DNA from: Pseudomonadota bacterium
Lineage (GTDB): Bacteria; Pseudomonadota; Alphaproteobacteria; Rhizobiales; Hyphomicrobiaceae
Reading direction: 5' to 3'
Assembly (NCBI GenBank): GCA_023423275.1
Contig: JAFAFW010000082.1
Coordinates: 9,251-73,250 of the forward strand
Length of the DNA stretch: 64,000 bases
The stretch's first letter is position 1, and each line of letters starts with the position of its first letter. A program made the translations under genes and the position numbers. A model generated the notes under the pieces. It worked only from the letters and a program-made list of their open reading frames with translations, did not search any database and was not told the DNA's origin. Below are positions 51,290 through 61,119 of this stretch, piece by piece.

Positions 51290-51577
51290 ATGAGCGAGCG
51301 TGACGCAGAGGCCCATCGCCATCTTCAGGAGCTCGACGCGCGGATCGAGGAACAACGGAAGGCACTTGCCGCGCAGGGAACGCTCGGCAACCAGCTTCAG
51401 TCAGAGTGGGACCAGATGCTGCGGCGCCATGCTGAGATCCGCCGAAATCTGGAAGATGGCAGGACCAAGGGAAGCGAGGCCGCTGCCAAGCTGCGTGAGG
51501 ACATCGATATCCTGCGGCACAACTTCTTCCGCTGGGTGGCCCGGGTCGACGAGCATTACAGGGCCCCGCCGCGCTAG
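51290..51577 (+). CDS. Small helical/coiled-coil hypothetical protein
   Basis: 95 residues starting MSERDAEAHRHLQEL. Long amphipathic helices (LQELDARIEEQRKALAAQGTLGN... and MLRRHAEIRRNLEDGRTKGSEAAAKLREDIDILRHNFFRWVARVDEHY) with heptad-like spacing suggest a coiled-coil dimer, cytoplasmic. GGAG lies 7-8 bases before ATG 51290; an upstream in-frame ATG at 51257 is also possible. Function unknown. A structured repeat follows directly after the stop. Confidence 0.65.
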   Translation: MSERDAEAHRHLQELDARIEEQRKALAAQGTLGNQLQSEWDQMLRRHAEIRRNLEDGRTKGSEAAAKLREDIDILRHNFFRWVARVDEHYRAPPR

Positions 51578-51722
51578 ATTTTTCCGGTTCGGTCGGACAA
51601 GCGGTGTTGTCATCCTGGAATGTCGCGTGAGCGAAATATCCGGAGAGCATGGTGGTTTTGGGAGCCTCTGGGTCCCGGCTCTCCGCTTGGCTCCGGCCGG
51701 GATGACAAACGGATGGTGCTCT
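51577..51722. repeat. Dispersed structured intergenic repeat, copy B
   Basis: Homologue of 16314-16460. Outer arms TTGTCATCCTGG (51607-51618) and CCGGGATGACAA (51697-51708) pair with one G-T wobble. Relative to copy A, two pairs have changed on both sides (C-G to T-A and G-C to A-T). It lies in the gap between the coiled-coil gene and the soxG end. Confidence 0.72.
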
Positions 51723-51748
51723 AAGTCGGAAAACTCTGAGCTCTCGCG

Positions 51749-52366
51749 TTAGGCTGACGTCTCCGGAACGGCGACCTCCAGTCCGAACTCGGCGGCAGAG
51801 ACTTTCAGCCAGTCGAATGCCGCCTCCGCAAATGTCGACGGTACGAACAGATCGAACGTCGGTCGGTCATCGACCTGATGCAGCACGCAGCTCACCTGTC
51901 CCAGCGGCGTAACGGCGGAGCGTCCAGGGCCGAAGACGCGGGGATGCAGGTCAACCCGGCATCCCTTCATCAGCACGTCGCGGGCATTCGCACCCGACAA
52001 GCGCAGAACCGATTTTCCGAACGTCTGATCGGTGAGGGAAGCGGTTGGCGACACGATAGGTCCGAGGCGGCCGATGAGGTCGCCTGGACCGGTGAACGGA
52101 GCCGTCACCAGCCACGACCCCGGCTGGATCCAGATGGCGGACCATTCACCGGCCGTGCTGGCGTATCCCGCCTCCGGCAGCTTCAATCCGAATGCGGCAG
52201 CCAAAGCGCTCGTCAGCCCGCTTTCCTGAAGCCTGCGCGCCTGTACCTGAACGATCGCCAAATGCCGCTCGTGCAGAACGACGGGCGTGTCGCCGTCGGC
52301 GCCATGACGCTCCGACTTCAAGGATCCGGTCAACGGCGAGCGAGGTTCAAGCGCGGACACGGACAT
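51749..52366 (-). CDS. soxG: Sarcosine oxidase gamma subunit
   Basis: 205 residues. Last gene of soxBDAG. Characteristic segments LPEAGYASTAGEWSAIWIQPGSWLVTAP and LTDQTFGKSVLRLSGANARDVLMKGCRVDLHPRVFGPG, then QVDDRPTFDLFVPSTFAEAAFDWL; this is the GcvT-like small subunit that helps form the channel of the heterotetramer. ATG 52366 overlaps the end of soxA by 20 bases, so the two are coupled. Confidence 0.92.
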   Translation of the reverse strand: MSVSALEPRSPLTGSLKSERHGADGDTPVVLHERHLAIVQVQARRLQESGLTSALAAAFGLKLPEAGYASTAGEWSAIWIQPGSWLVTAPFTGPGDLIGRLGPIVSPTASLTDQTFGKSVLRLSGANARDVLMKGCRVDLHPRVFGPGRSAVTPLGQVSCVLHQVDDRPTFDLFVPSTFAEAAFDWLKVSAAEFGLEVAVPETSA

Positions 52367-55295
52367 TCTCCGGGTCGACGTGATGCGGGCTGGTGATTTC
52401 CACCTCGATAACCTCGTTCTTGAGCGGGAAAACGGCATAGAGCCGCTGGCCCCGACGATCGATGCCGCCTGTCAGCATCGCCAGTCCGATCCAGCGATCA
52501 AGCTCGATGGAGCGGGTCACGCTGGTGACCCACCCCAGGCTTTGCGTATCCTCCGGCGCGCTGACGAGGTGTGCTCCGCCTCGCAGCCGCTTGTCGAAGT
52601 CGCTGGTCAGCGCCCGGATGCCGACGTAGCTCGGCCGCATGGGGTCGATCATGCCGGAGCGCTGGGCGTTGACGCGACCGACGAAGTCGCCGGTTTTCTT
52701 CATCATCTTGTGCAGGCCGAGATCACCGGCCGTCGTGTGCCCATTCAACTCGGGTCCGGCGGCATGACCTTTCTCGATGCGCATCAACCCCATGGCCTCA
52801 ATTCCGTAAGGGATGATGCCGAACTGCTGTCCGGCCGTCAGGATCGCCTCCCAGACGCGCTCCGCGTAGCCCGATGGAACCGCAACCTCATAGGCCACCT
52901 CGCCCGAGAAGCTGACGCGAAACATGCGCACCGGAACACCGGCAATCCTGGCCTCTGCCACGGCCATGAACGGGAAGGCTTCGTGCGAAAGATCCAGGCC
53001 CTCGACGCAGGCCTCCAGCGTCTGGCGGGACTTGGGACCTGCGACGGCCATCTGTGCCCATTGATCCGTGACGGAGCAGAATTGGACGTCAAGCTCCGGC
53101 CAGACGGTTTGTGCGTAGAATTCCATATGCTCTAGGACGTCGGCGGCTTTCGCGGTTGTCGTCGTCATCAGGTAGTGATGCTCGCCGAGCCGCGAGGTCG
53201 TGCCGTCGTCGAACACGATCCCATCCTCGCGCAGCATCAGACCGTAACGTGCGCGCCCGACCGCGAGCTTCGAGAACGTGTTGATGTAAAGCCGGTCGAG
53301 GAAGGTGCCTGCATCAGGTCCCTGGACATCGATTTTACCAAGCGTCGAGACATCGCAAATGCCGACGCTCTCACGCACGGCGCGGGCCTCCCGTAGGATG
53401 GGGCCCCAACCGGTCTCGGCCAGGCGCGTATAATAAAGCGGGCGCAGCCAGGCTCCGGTCTCCATGAAGACGGCGCCGTGCTTCGCGTGCCAGTCGTGCA
53501 GCGCGGTGCGGCGGATCGGCTTGAAATGCCGCCGGGTTTCACTGCCGCCGATCGCGCCGAACGAAACGGGCGTCACGTAAGGGCGGTAAGTCGGAACGCC
53601 GACACGCTCGATCGGCTCGGCGCGGGCTGCTGCCAGGACAGCCGTGCCGACCAGTCCGCCGGACTTGCCCTGGTCCGTCGCCATGCCGTGGGTCGTATAG
53701 CGCTTGGCGTGCTCGACGTGACTGTAGCCCTCGCGATGAGCGAGGCGGATATCCGCTGTCGTGACGTCGTTTTGCAGATCGACGAAGCTCTTGCCGTCGG
53801 ATTTGACCTCCCAAAGAGGCTCGATGGCGTCGGAGCAAGCCGGAATACCCGCTGGCAGGTCGAGCGGCGCAGCGCTGGTGAACCCCGCCGCGGCCGCTGC
53901 GGCGCGTCCTGCCGCGTCGCCGTCGCGTGCGGCCTCCTCGATCCCGAACAGGCCGCGTGCCGCGCCGGCCGATCGCTCAGCCTGCACCGGTGTGCCCGGC
54001 AGAAAGGTTGCCAGCCGTTCGTCCCAGACCGGACGGGCACCGCTTTGCGACGACAGATGCAGGGCCGGATTGAAACCGCCGGAAACACAGAGGAAATCGG
54101 CGACGACGGTGCGTGCCGCACCACCGTGCCGGGAACGCACCAGCACGGACTCGACGCCCTTTGCGCCGACGACGCCCGCAATCTCCGAGGCCGACATCAC
54201 CTCGAAGCCCTGGGCGCGGGCATGATCGGCCGCCGCCGACGTATCGCGCGAGTCGATGATGCGTTCGATGACGACGCCCGCTTCCGCCAACGCGTAGGCC
54301 GTCTGGTAGGCCATGTCGTTGTTCGTGAACAAGACCGCCCTCCGTCCCGGCGCGACAGCGAAGCGGCGCGCATAAGTCAGAGCCGCCGATGCCAGCATGA
54401 CGTTGGGGCGATCGTTATCCGGAAACGCGATCAAGCGTTCGACGGCGCCCGTGGCCAGTACGACCTGCCTGGCGCGAATCTGCCAATAACGCTGGCGGAC
54501 CGTATGCTGGGCCGGTGTCGGTAGATGATCCGACACACGCTCTACGGCTCCCAGTACGTTATGGTCGTAGTATCCAAACACCGTGGTGCGCGGCAGCACG
54601 CGAACGTCAGGAAGTGCCGCGAGCGCGTCCACCAGGTCCTGCCGCCAGCTCTCGAGGGAGGGCTCGGTCAGTAATCCGCCGCCGAGTTCGAAATCCTGCT
54701 CCGCCAGGATGACGCGTGCGCCCGCTTCGCCCGCGGCCTTCGCGGCCGCCAGACCCGCCGGACCCGCGCCGACGACCAGCACGTCGCAATAGGTATGCGT
54801 GTGCTCGTAGGTGTCGGGATCGGGCTCGCGAGATGCGCGCCCCATTCCTGCTGCCCGCCGGATGAGAGGCTCATACACTTTTTCCCAGAACGCGGGCGGC
54901 CACATGAAGGTCTTGTAGTAGAAGCCGGCGGGCAGGAAGCGCGAGAAGGTCGAGTTGATCGCACCCATGTCAAAAGACAGGGACGGCCAGCGGTTCTGGC
55001 TGGTCGAGCGCAGTCCATCGAACAGCTCGATCGTGGTCGCCGGGACGTTCGCCTCGCGCCGCGCCTCGGAGCGCAATTCGACCAGGGCGCTAGGCTCGTA
55101 AGGGCCGGCCGTGAGGACGCTCCGCGGCCGGTGATACTTGAAGCTGCGCCCGAGGACCCGGACGCCGTTGGCGAGCAGGGCTGAGGCCAGCGTATCTCCG
55201 GGATGGCCCTGCAAATTCAGGCCGTCGAAACGGAACAGCAGCGTCTTGCTGCGGTCGATACGGCCGCCGGAGGCAAGGCGATTGGGCTGCTTCAT
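52347..55295 (-). CDS. soxA: Sarcosine oxidase alpha subunit
   Basis: 982 residues. N-terminal ferredoxin-like fold (LLFRFDGLNLQGHPGDTLASALLANGVRVLGRSFKYHRPR), a NAD-binding core beginning DVLVVGAGPAGLAAAKAAGEAGARVIL, and a C-terminal GcvT-like domain that binds tetrahydrofolate (VAYEVAVPSGYAERVWEAIL, GLMRIEKGHAAGPELNGHTT). The subunit receives the product imine/methylene and passes it to folate. ATG 55295 overlaps the soxD end by four bases; a longer frame to 55418 has no good site. It precedes soxG, which overlaps its end. Confidence 0.96.
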   Translation of the reverse strand: MKQPNRLASGGRIDRSKTLLFRFDGLNLQGHPGDTLASALLANGVRVLGRSFKYHRPRSVLTAGPYEPSALVELRSEARREANVPATTIELFDGLRSTSQNRWPSLSFDMGAINSTFSRFLPAGFYYKTFMWPPAFWEKVYEPLIRRAAGMGRASREPDPDTYEHTHTYCDVLVVGAGPAGLAAAKAAGEAGARVILAEQDFELGGGLLTEPSLESWRQDLVDALAALPDVRVLPRTTVFGYYDHNVLGAVERVSDHLPTPAQHTVRQRYWQIRARQVVLATGAVERLIAFPDNDRPNVMLASAALTYARRFAVAPGRRAVLFTNNDMAYQTAYALAEAGVVIERIIDSRDTSAAADHARAQGFEVMSASEIAGVVGAKGVESVLVRSRHGGAARTVVADFLCVSGGFNPALHLSSQSGARPVWDERLATFLPGTPVQAERSAGAARGLFGIEEAARDGDAAGRAAAAAAGFTSAAPLDLPAGIPACSDAIEPLWEVKSDGKSFVDLQNDVTTADIRLAHREGYSHVEHAKRYTTHGMATDQGKSGGLVGTAVLAAARAEPIERVGVPTYRPYVTPVSFGAIGGSETRRHFKPIRRTALHDWHAKHGAVFMETGAWLRPLYYTRLAETGWGPILREARAVRESVGICDVSTLGKIDVQGPDAGTFLDRLYINTFSKLAVGRARYGLMLREDGIVFDDGTTSRLGEHHYLMTTTTAKAADVLEHMEFYAQTVWPELDVQFCSVTDQWAQMAVAGPKSRQTLEACVEGLDLSHEAFPFMAVAEARIAGVPVRMFRVSFSGEVAYEVAVPSGYAERVWEAILTAGQQFGIIPYGIEAMGLMRIEKGHAAGPELNGHTTAGDLGLHKMMKKTGDFVGRVNAQRSGMIDPMRPSYVGIRALTSDFDKRLRGGAHLVSAPEDTQSLGWVTSVTRSIELDRWIGLAMLTGGIDRRGQRLYAVFPLKNEVIEVEITSPHHVDPENVRVRA

Positions 55296-55576
55296 GGACC
55301 CTGGACCTCGGGCACGTCGACGGTCTCCGTTGCTTTCGCCGTCTGGCGGATTTCGTGCGTCACGGTATGGCGAACCACCTTCACCCACTGGCGGCAGCCG
55401 CCGAAGTGGTGCCACCACTCCACGTGCCAGCCTTTCGGATTGGCGCGCGCGTAGACGAAGTCAGAAAAAGCGTCCGCACCGGCATCCGGGGAGGGCCGCT
55501 TTACGGTCGCGTCGCCACGATAATGAAACTCGGCTTCATCGCGCACGCCGCACCAGGGACAGTCAATTCGATGCAT
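55292..55576 (-). CDS. soxD: Sarcosine oxidase delta subunit
   Basis: 94 residues. IDCPWCGVRDEAEFHYRGDATVKRP gives the Cys pair, and WHVEWWHHFGGCRQWVKVVRHTVTHEI the His/Cys remainder of the zinc site; this is the standard SoxD signature. It stabilises the complex. The stop of soxD overlaps the soxA start (ATGA) and soxB ends 13 bases before it. Confidence 0.96.
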   Translation of the reverse strand: MHRIDCPWCGVRDEAEFHYRGDATVKRPSPDAGADAFSDFVYARANPKGWHVEWWHHFGGCRQWVKVVRHTVTHEIRQTAKATETVDVPEVQGP

Positions 55577-55588
55577 TTCGCGGAACCT

Positions 55589-56842
55589 CTACTGCGCCCA
55601 CCAGACCGGACCGGCGCCCTTCTCATCGAGCATCCGGCCCTCGGCAAAGCGCTCCATCGTGAACGCGGCGTTGAGTTCGTGCGGCTGTCCGGTCGCCAGC
55701 GTATGCGCGAAGCACCAGCCCGACCCCGGCGTCGCCTTGAAGCCGCCATAGCACCACCCGCCGTTGAGATAGAGCCCTTCGACCGGCGTCTTGCAGATCA
55801 GCGGTGAGCCATCGGGCGTCATGTCCATGATGCCGGCCCACTGGCGCAGGATGCGGATACGTGACAACCCGGGGATCATGGCCAGGCCTTCGCTGACGAC
55901 ATGCTCGACCAGCGGAAGGTTGCCGCGCTGCGAATAGGAATTGTAGCCGTCGAGATCGCCGCCGAAGACCAGGCCGCCCTTGTCGGACTGGCTGATATAG
56001 AAGTGGCCGGCGCCGAACGTCACGACACAGTCGATATACGGCTTGATCGCTTCACTGACGAAGGCCTGCAGGATGTGGCTCTCGACTGGCAGACGCAACC
56101 CGGCCATCGCCGCAACTTGCGATGTATGCCCGGCAACCGCGATACCGATCTTGGGGGCACCGATGAAGCCGCGCGTGGTCTCGACGCCGGTTACGCGTCC
56201 GCCCTCGCGCCGGATGCCGGTCACCTCGCAATGCTGGATGATGTCGACGCCGCGGGCCGAGGCCGCCCGGGCGAAGCCCCAGGCCACGGCGTCGTGGCGG
56301 GCGGTGCCGCCGCGCCGCTGCAGGAGACCGCCATAGATGGGAAAGCGGGCATTCTCGAAATCGAGGATCGGCACCATGGCGCGGACTTCATCGCGGTCGA
56401 GGAGTTCCGCATCAATGCCGTTGAGCCGCATCGAGTTACCGCGCCGGGCGGCGGCATCGCGCTGGCTGTCCGAGTGGAACAGGTTCAGCACGCCGCGCTG
56501 GCTCTTCATGACGTTGAAGTTGAGATCCTGCTCCAGGCCCTCCCAGAGCTTCAACGACTTTTCGTAAAAGCGGTTGTTTTCGGGGAAGAGATAATTGGAG
56601 CGGACGATGGTGGTATTGCGCCCGGTATTGCCGAGCCCGATCGGCCCCTTTTCCAGGACGGCGACATTCGTGATGCCGTGTTCCTTGGCCAGATAGTAAG
56701 CGCTGGCAAGACCGTGACCACCGCCGCCGATAATGACGACATCGTACGAGGATTTCGGGGCGGGATTGGCCCACGCGCGCGACCAGCGTTGATGGCCCCC
56801 GAGGGCTTCCCTGAAGAGGCGAAATCCCGAATAGCGATCCAT
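55589..56842 (-). CDS. soxB: Sarcosine oxidase beta subunit (FAD/FMN)
   Basis: 417 residues. FAD fold SYDVVIIGGGGHGLASAYYLAKEHG (about 32-56), TGRNTTIVRSNYLFPEN, and the covalent-FMN histidine equivalent H183 in GGTARHDAVAWGFARAA (family: His near 173-175 in corynebacterial enzymes). LNGGWCYGGFKATPGSGWCFAHTLATG is the C-terminal flavin segment. It oxidises sarcosine to glycine with release of hydrogen peroxide. First gene of soxBDAG; no glyA, folD or purU homologue is next to it here. Confidence 0.96.
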   Translation of the reverse strand: MDRYSGFRLFREALGGHQRWSRAWANPAPKSSYDVVIIGGGGHGLASAYYLAKEHGITNVAVLEKGPIGLGNTGRNTTIVRSNYLFPENNRFYEKSLKLWEGLEQDLNFNVMKSQRGVLNLFHSDSQRDAAARRGNSMRLNGIDAELLDRDEVRAMVPILDFENARFPIYGGLLQRRGGTARHDAVAWGFARAASARGVDIIQHCEVTGIRREGGRVTGVETTRGFIGAPKIGIAVAGHTSQVAAMAGLRLPVESHILQAFVSEAIKPYIDCVVTFGAGHFYISQSDKGGLVFGGDLDGYNSYSQRGNLPLVEHVVSEGLAMIPGLSRIRILRQWAGIMDMTPDGSPLICKTPVEGLYLNGGWCYGGFKATPGSGWCFAHTLATGQPHELNAAFTMERFAEGRMLDEKGAGPVWWAQ

Positions 56843-56969
56843 GTCCCCGCGCTAACCTGTCTTAACCAACCTCGCCGTGCGCCCAACAAGCTAGAGCATC
56901 GCAAATAGAGACGGCAAGGGAGGTGGCACGTGCGCGCAGATGGCAGATTTTTTCGGCGGGAGCTTCGGG

Positions 56970-58142
56970 TCAGCTCAGGGGCAGGCCGATGTAGTTTTCC
57001 GCCAGCGCCGTTTGAGCTGCGCGGGAGCTGTTGAGATAGTCGAACTCGGCCTTCTGAAGGCGGCGCCCAAAGACGTCGGTATCGGGGAAGCGGTGGAGCA
57101 GCGATGTCATCCACCAGGAGAACCGCTCGGCCTTCCAGACACGGGCGAGGCAGCGGCTGGAATAGCTGTCGAGGAGGTCGCTGTTGCCTGAGGTGTAGAA
57201 CGCGGCGAGGGCGCGCGCCAGCAGCCCGACGTCGGAGGCGGCGAGGTTCAGGCCCTTGGCGCCGGTCGGAGGGACGATGTGAGCCGCATCCCCGGCGAGG
57301 AAGAGGCGCCCGTGGCGCATCGGCTCGGCGACGAAGCTGCGCAGAGGCGCGAGACTCTTCTCAATCGAGGGGCCGCGCGTGACATGGCGCGCCGTCTGCG
57401 GTCCGGCACGGCGTTCGAACTCCATCCAGAAGCGGTCATCGGGCCACTCCTCCAGCCGGGTGTTGGCCGGGCACTGAATATAGTAGCGGCTGCGGGTTCG
57501 CGACCGCATGCTGGCCAGCGCGAAGCCGTCCGCATGGCTGGCGTAAACCAGCTCGTCCGAGCACGGAGGCACATCGGCCAGCACGCCGAGCCACGCAAAC
57601 GCGTAGGTGCGCTCAAAGACTTGGACGATCGCCGACGGGATATGACCGCGGCTCGGTCCGTGAAACCCGTCGCAGCCGGCGATGAAATCGCAATCGATGT
57701 GTTGCTCCCGTCCGCCGTGCTGGAAAAGAATGCGCGGACGGCTGGTGTCGACGTCGGCGATCGCTGTCACCTCGGCTTCGTACAGCGTCGCCGCTCCTTC
57801 GGCCGCGCGCGCCGCCATGAGGTCCCGCGTCATCTCGGTCTGGCCGTAGATGATGACACTGCCACCGGCCAGTTCGGTGAGGTCTATGCGCAGCGTATGA
57901 TCATCGAAGTTGATGGAGAACCCGTCGTGCGGAAGCCCTTCATGGCGCATGCGCTCGGCACAGTCGGCGTCTTCCAGGAGCGCTGCGGTGCTTCGTTCCA
58001 GGACGCCGGCCCGGACCCGGCCGAGGACATAGCTGGCACTGCGTCGCTCAAGGACGACGCTTTCGATCCCTTGCCGGGACAGCAGCCGGGCGAGCAACAG
58101 GCCTGCCGGTCCGGCTCCAATAATTCCGACCTGCGTGCGCAT
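56970..58142 (-). CDS. pobA: 4-hydroxybenzoate 3-monooxygenase
   Basis: 390 residues, the length of the family. It hydroxylates 4-hydroxybenzoate to protocatechuate using FAD and NADPH. Motifs: VGIIGAGPAGLLLARLLSRQG, the DG motif IAGCDGFHGPSR, and GDAAHIVPPTGAKGLNLAASD. Substrate-site residues known from the Pseudomonas enzyme are present: the Ser and Arg of ASMRSRTRSRYY, the Tyr residues of YASH and SRYY, and Tyr near the C-terminus in ENYIGLPLS. No pobR activator is adjacent. The divergent gene encodes a dynamin-like protein. Confidence 0.95.
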   Translation of the reverse strand: MRTQVGIIGAGPAGLLLARLLSRQGIESVVLERRSASYVLGRVRAGVLERSTAALLEDADCAERMRHEGLPHDGFSINFDDHTLRIDLTELAGGSVIIYGQTEMTRDLMAARAAEGAATLYEAEVTAIADVDTSRPRILFQHGGREQHIDCDFIAGCDGFHGPSRGHIPSAIVQVFERTYAFAWLGVLADVPPCSDELVYASHADGFALASMRSRTRSRYYIQCPANTRLEEWPDDRFWMEFERRAGPQTARHVTRGPSIEKSLAPLRSFVAEPMRHGRLFLAGDAAHIVPPTGAKGLNLAASDVGLLARALAAFYTSGNSDLLDSYSSRCLARVWKAERFSWWMTSLLHRFPDTDVFGRRLQKAEFDYLNSSRAAQTALAENYIGLPLS

Positions 58143-58557
58143 TGGCCTGCCTCGAGGGAATGCCCAACGGAGGCAGACTGGCCGAAGTGCAGTGCGTCAA
58201 ACAAGCGAAACGAAAGTCGAGCTTGCGCGTCGACGGTGAGATTCCGGACCCGATTTCATGCCAAAGCCATAATTAACGGGACATTAACAACTGGGGCTTA
58301 ATCGATCCCAACGAGAGACGATCAGTAACGATCGCTTGAGTATTGCAGTAGTCTCGTCCGGGAGTGGCGTACCGTATGTGTCCGGATCATCTGCCGCTGG
58401 CGACAGCGTGGCTGCGACCTCAGGATCGCGCCGTAGCTCTTTCGGGCCATCCCCGCCACATCAACACTCTCGACATGCTCGATGGACCATGCACGGCTGC
58501 TTTTGGCGCCGGGCCGGCGAGACTGCGCGCGACGGCGTTCGCATGGGGGACAGTATG
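58143..58557. other. Divergent intergenic region between pobA and the dynamin-like gene
   Basis: 415 bases. Open frames overlap it, but the dynamin-like gene's real start at 58558 makes most of it non-coding. The stretch 58250-58300 is AT-richer than its surround and may hold the pobA promoter. No clear operator or RNA was found. Confidence 0.5.
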
Positions 58558-60828
58558 ATGTCGAATATCCACCTCTTGCCACAGGTTCTCCCGGTCGAAG
58601 ATCTCGCGTCCCTCGAAAATGATATTACGACCACGCCCGCCGCCGAACCGGCGCGGCTGCCGCCGGCTGAGCCGGAACCTGTCGGCGCGCCGCTGGAGGA
58701 TGTTCGTCGCGAGCTCATGCGGCACGGAGAGCGCCTCGCCGGGCTGTTGAGCGATCCGGCCTCCATCTTTGTGAACGACGCGCTGCGGGTTTTGGAAAGC
58801 CAGACCTGCCGGATCGCGGTCATCGCTCAGGTGAAGGGGGGGCAGAGTGCGTTCATCGGCGCGTTAGTCGAACAGCCGGATCTTCTGCCGCGCGATATCA
58901 GCCCGTGGAGCACGGCGATCACCCGGCTGCACTTCGGCAAGGCCGGGGCGCCTGAGGGAACCGCTGAGTTCCAACTGTTCGAGGGCGAGGATTGGGGCCG
59001 CCTGGCCTCCGGCCGGGATAAGGTGCGCGAACTCACCAGCCGTCTCGTGCCTGGCTTCGAACCCGAGCTGCTTCAGCGCCACCTGGATGCAATGCGACAA
59101 CGGGCTGAGCAGCGGTTCGGCGAAGATTTCCCGTCGGTCCTTGGCAGCAAGCATTCCCATGAGGACGTCTCACGTGACGTTCTGGCCCGCTACCTGTGCG
59201 CCGGGACGAGTGCCGCTGCAAATGGCGAAGGACCGGGGCAATACGCCGACATCACCCGCTCGGCCGATCTTTATTTTCCTGCCGGTCCGTTCCGGTTTCC
59301 CTCGACCGTCATCGCCACGCCCGGCACCAGCGATCCGTTCCTGGTTCGCGACGAGATCACCCGGCACAGCCTGGAGGATGCGGATCTCTATGTCGTCGTG
59401 CTGAGTGCGCGACAGCCGCTTGCTGCCGCCGACCTGGCGATCCTCAGGATCCTGCGCGGGCTCCACAAGGAGCGTCTCGTTGTGTTCATCGATCACATCG
59501 ATGAGCTCAGGGATGCCGCCGGAGAGACGCGGGCCATCGTGGCGGATGTCCGTCAGGCGCTGGCGCGTGAATTCCCCTCGGCTGATATTCCGGTCATCGC
59601 CGGCAGTGCGCGCTGGGCCAATGAAGCGCTGGCGTCCGAGAAGCTCGATGTCCACAAGGCGCTGACGCCGGCGTTCGTGTCCTATGCCAAGGATATGGGC
59701 GTAAGCTGGCCCGTCGAGGTGAAAAGCAATGCGAGCGCGGGCGCGAGCGAGAATGTCTCCACCGGCCAGCTTGCCCGTGCGCTCGCGGTCTGCTCCGGAT
59801 ATCCCGAGTTGAAGCGGTCTCTGACCGGGCTCATCGAACACAGCCATAGCGCTCATCTCATCCGGCAGGTTGCCGCCTACTTCGCGGAGCTGGCCCAGAT
59901 CAATGAGACCAGTGTCCGCGAAGAGCTGGTGAAGTATGCCGCGTCGACCGAGGACGAAACCGAGGATGCCGCTAAGGCTGAGCGTGAGCTGCAGGACGTG
60001 CAGAGCGAACTCGTGCGCATCCAGGCCGTGGCGTCCGAGCTCGAGCGCAAGCTCGCCTCGCTTCAGAACCTGATGGGCGATGTCCTGGCCGAGCAGCGCA
60101 GCCGACTGTACCAGGGTCTGGCCTCACTGCTCGACGGCTATGCCCGCAACGAAGGTGACAGCCTCGTGCTGGCCTTCCAGGATGGACGGGCCAGGCGTCA
60201 TTGGAAATGCGATTGCACGCCGCTGCGTGCCATGCTGCGCGCGGAATTGGAGCGCGCGGAGGAGGCCGCTTTCGCACGTATTGCGGAGAGTGAATACAGC
60301 GCATTCCCGTCCCTGCGCGAAGCGATCCTGCGCATGCATCCGGATCTCGATCTGCCTCCCGTTCCGGCGCTATCGCGGGATGGATCGGAGCCTGTCACCT
60401 CGATGATTGCGCCGCTCGGCGATACCGTTGTGGCCGACCTTGGTGCATCCGGTCCGCTGGTCGGGTGGGCTCGCAGCCGCTCTCCCGTCGAGCATGCCGG
60501 CGAGCTGGAGCGGCTTCTGGTCGAAGCCCTGATGCCGGCCGTCGATGAAATCACGCGTCTCGCGACCAGCGATCTGCAGCGGCGCATTGCACTGATTTCC
60601 GAGCGTTCGACCGCGGTTTCGGTGGCTGTCATCGAAGCATTGCGCAAGCAGAGCGAGGGCTATATTGCCCGCGCGAAGGAATTGCTGGATGCGCGTGACA
60701 ACCGCCCCGCCGCGGAAGTCGCCAAGGCGGAGCAGCTCGCGGGCTTGAACGACCGCCTCGCGGTGGCTGAGGCGCTGACCCGGCGCCTGGCGGATGTCAA
60801 CGCGCGTTGCGAGCGGATGATCGCATAA
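58558..60828 (+). CDS. Dynamin-like large GTPase-fold protein with degenerate G motifs
   Basis: 756 residues from ATG 58558 (GGGGGA 7 bases upstream; ATG 58555 is also possible). The P-loop position reads AQVKGGQSAFIGAL (90-103) with Q96 where the Lys of GxxxxGKS should be; DxxG is ATPG (253-256), with Ala for Asp; the N/TKxD slot is DHID (312-315). The surrounding fold, such as YVVVLSARQPLAAADLAILRILRG, still matches dynamin-family GTPases. Residues about 510-570 form a coiled coil (ELQDVQSELVRIQ...), as in a dynamin stalk, and a further helical part follows. Probably no longer a normal GTPase. Function unknown. Confidence 0.8.
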   Translation: MSNIHLLPQVLPVEDLASLENDITTTPAAEPARLPPAEPEPVGAPLEDVRRELMRHGERLAGLLSDPASIFVNDALRVLESQTCRIAVIAQVKGGQSAFIGALVEQPDLLPRDISPWSTAITRLHFGKAGAPEGTAEFQLFEGEDWGRLASGRDKVRELTSRLVPGFEPELLQRHLDAMRQRAEQRFGEDFPSVLGSKHSHEDVSRDVLARYLCAGTSAAANGEGPGQYADITRSADLYFPAGPFRFPSTVIATPGTSDPFLVRDEITRHSLEDADLYVVVLSARQPLAAADLAILRILRGLHKERLVVFIDHIDELRDAAGETRAIVADVRQALAREFPSADIPVIAGSARWANEALASEKLDVHKALTPAFVSYAKDMGVSWPVEVKSNASAGASENVSTGQLARALAVCSGYPELKRSLTGLIEHSHSAHLIRQVAAYFAELAQINETSVREELVKYAASTEDETEDAAKAERELQDVQSELVRIQAVASELERKLASLQNLMGDVLAEQRSRLYQGLASLLDGYARNEGDSLVLAFQDGRARRHWKCDCTPLRAMLRAELERAEEAAFARIAESEYSAFPSLREAILRMHPDLDLPPVPALSRDGSEPVTSMIAPLGDTVVADLGASGPLVGWARSRSPVEHAGELERLLVEALMPAVDEITRLATSDLQRRIALISERSTAVSVAVIEALRKQSEGYIARAKELLDARDNRPAAEVAKAEQLAGLNDRLAVAEALTRRLADVNARCERMIA

Positions 60829-61119
60829 CGCAGGCCGTAGCGTCTGACGGTCTTTGCCGCCCCGAGACCGCGCTCGATGGGGGTCGCGCAACCGTTCTCT
60901 ATGCATCCACGCGTGCCTGAAGGTGTGGCCAAGGGCTTCACGCTCAGCGATGGCGGGCGCCTACGATCCAGTCATCTGTAACATTCAAGACGACGAAGGT
61001 CGGATAGCCTGCGCCATCTGCCGCTATTGCTTCGGCCCAACCAGCAATGCACAATACGGAAAAATATACGCCTCTACATAGTTTAGGAAATCTCAAGGGA
61101 AGGGCTTGGACGCGCCCGC

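Noticed and set aside
60829..61119. Small frames upstream of the LivG-like gene, including one with CAICRYC
   Set aside because: No ribosome site, no family resemblance, and the Cys pattern alone is not enough.
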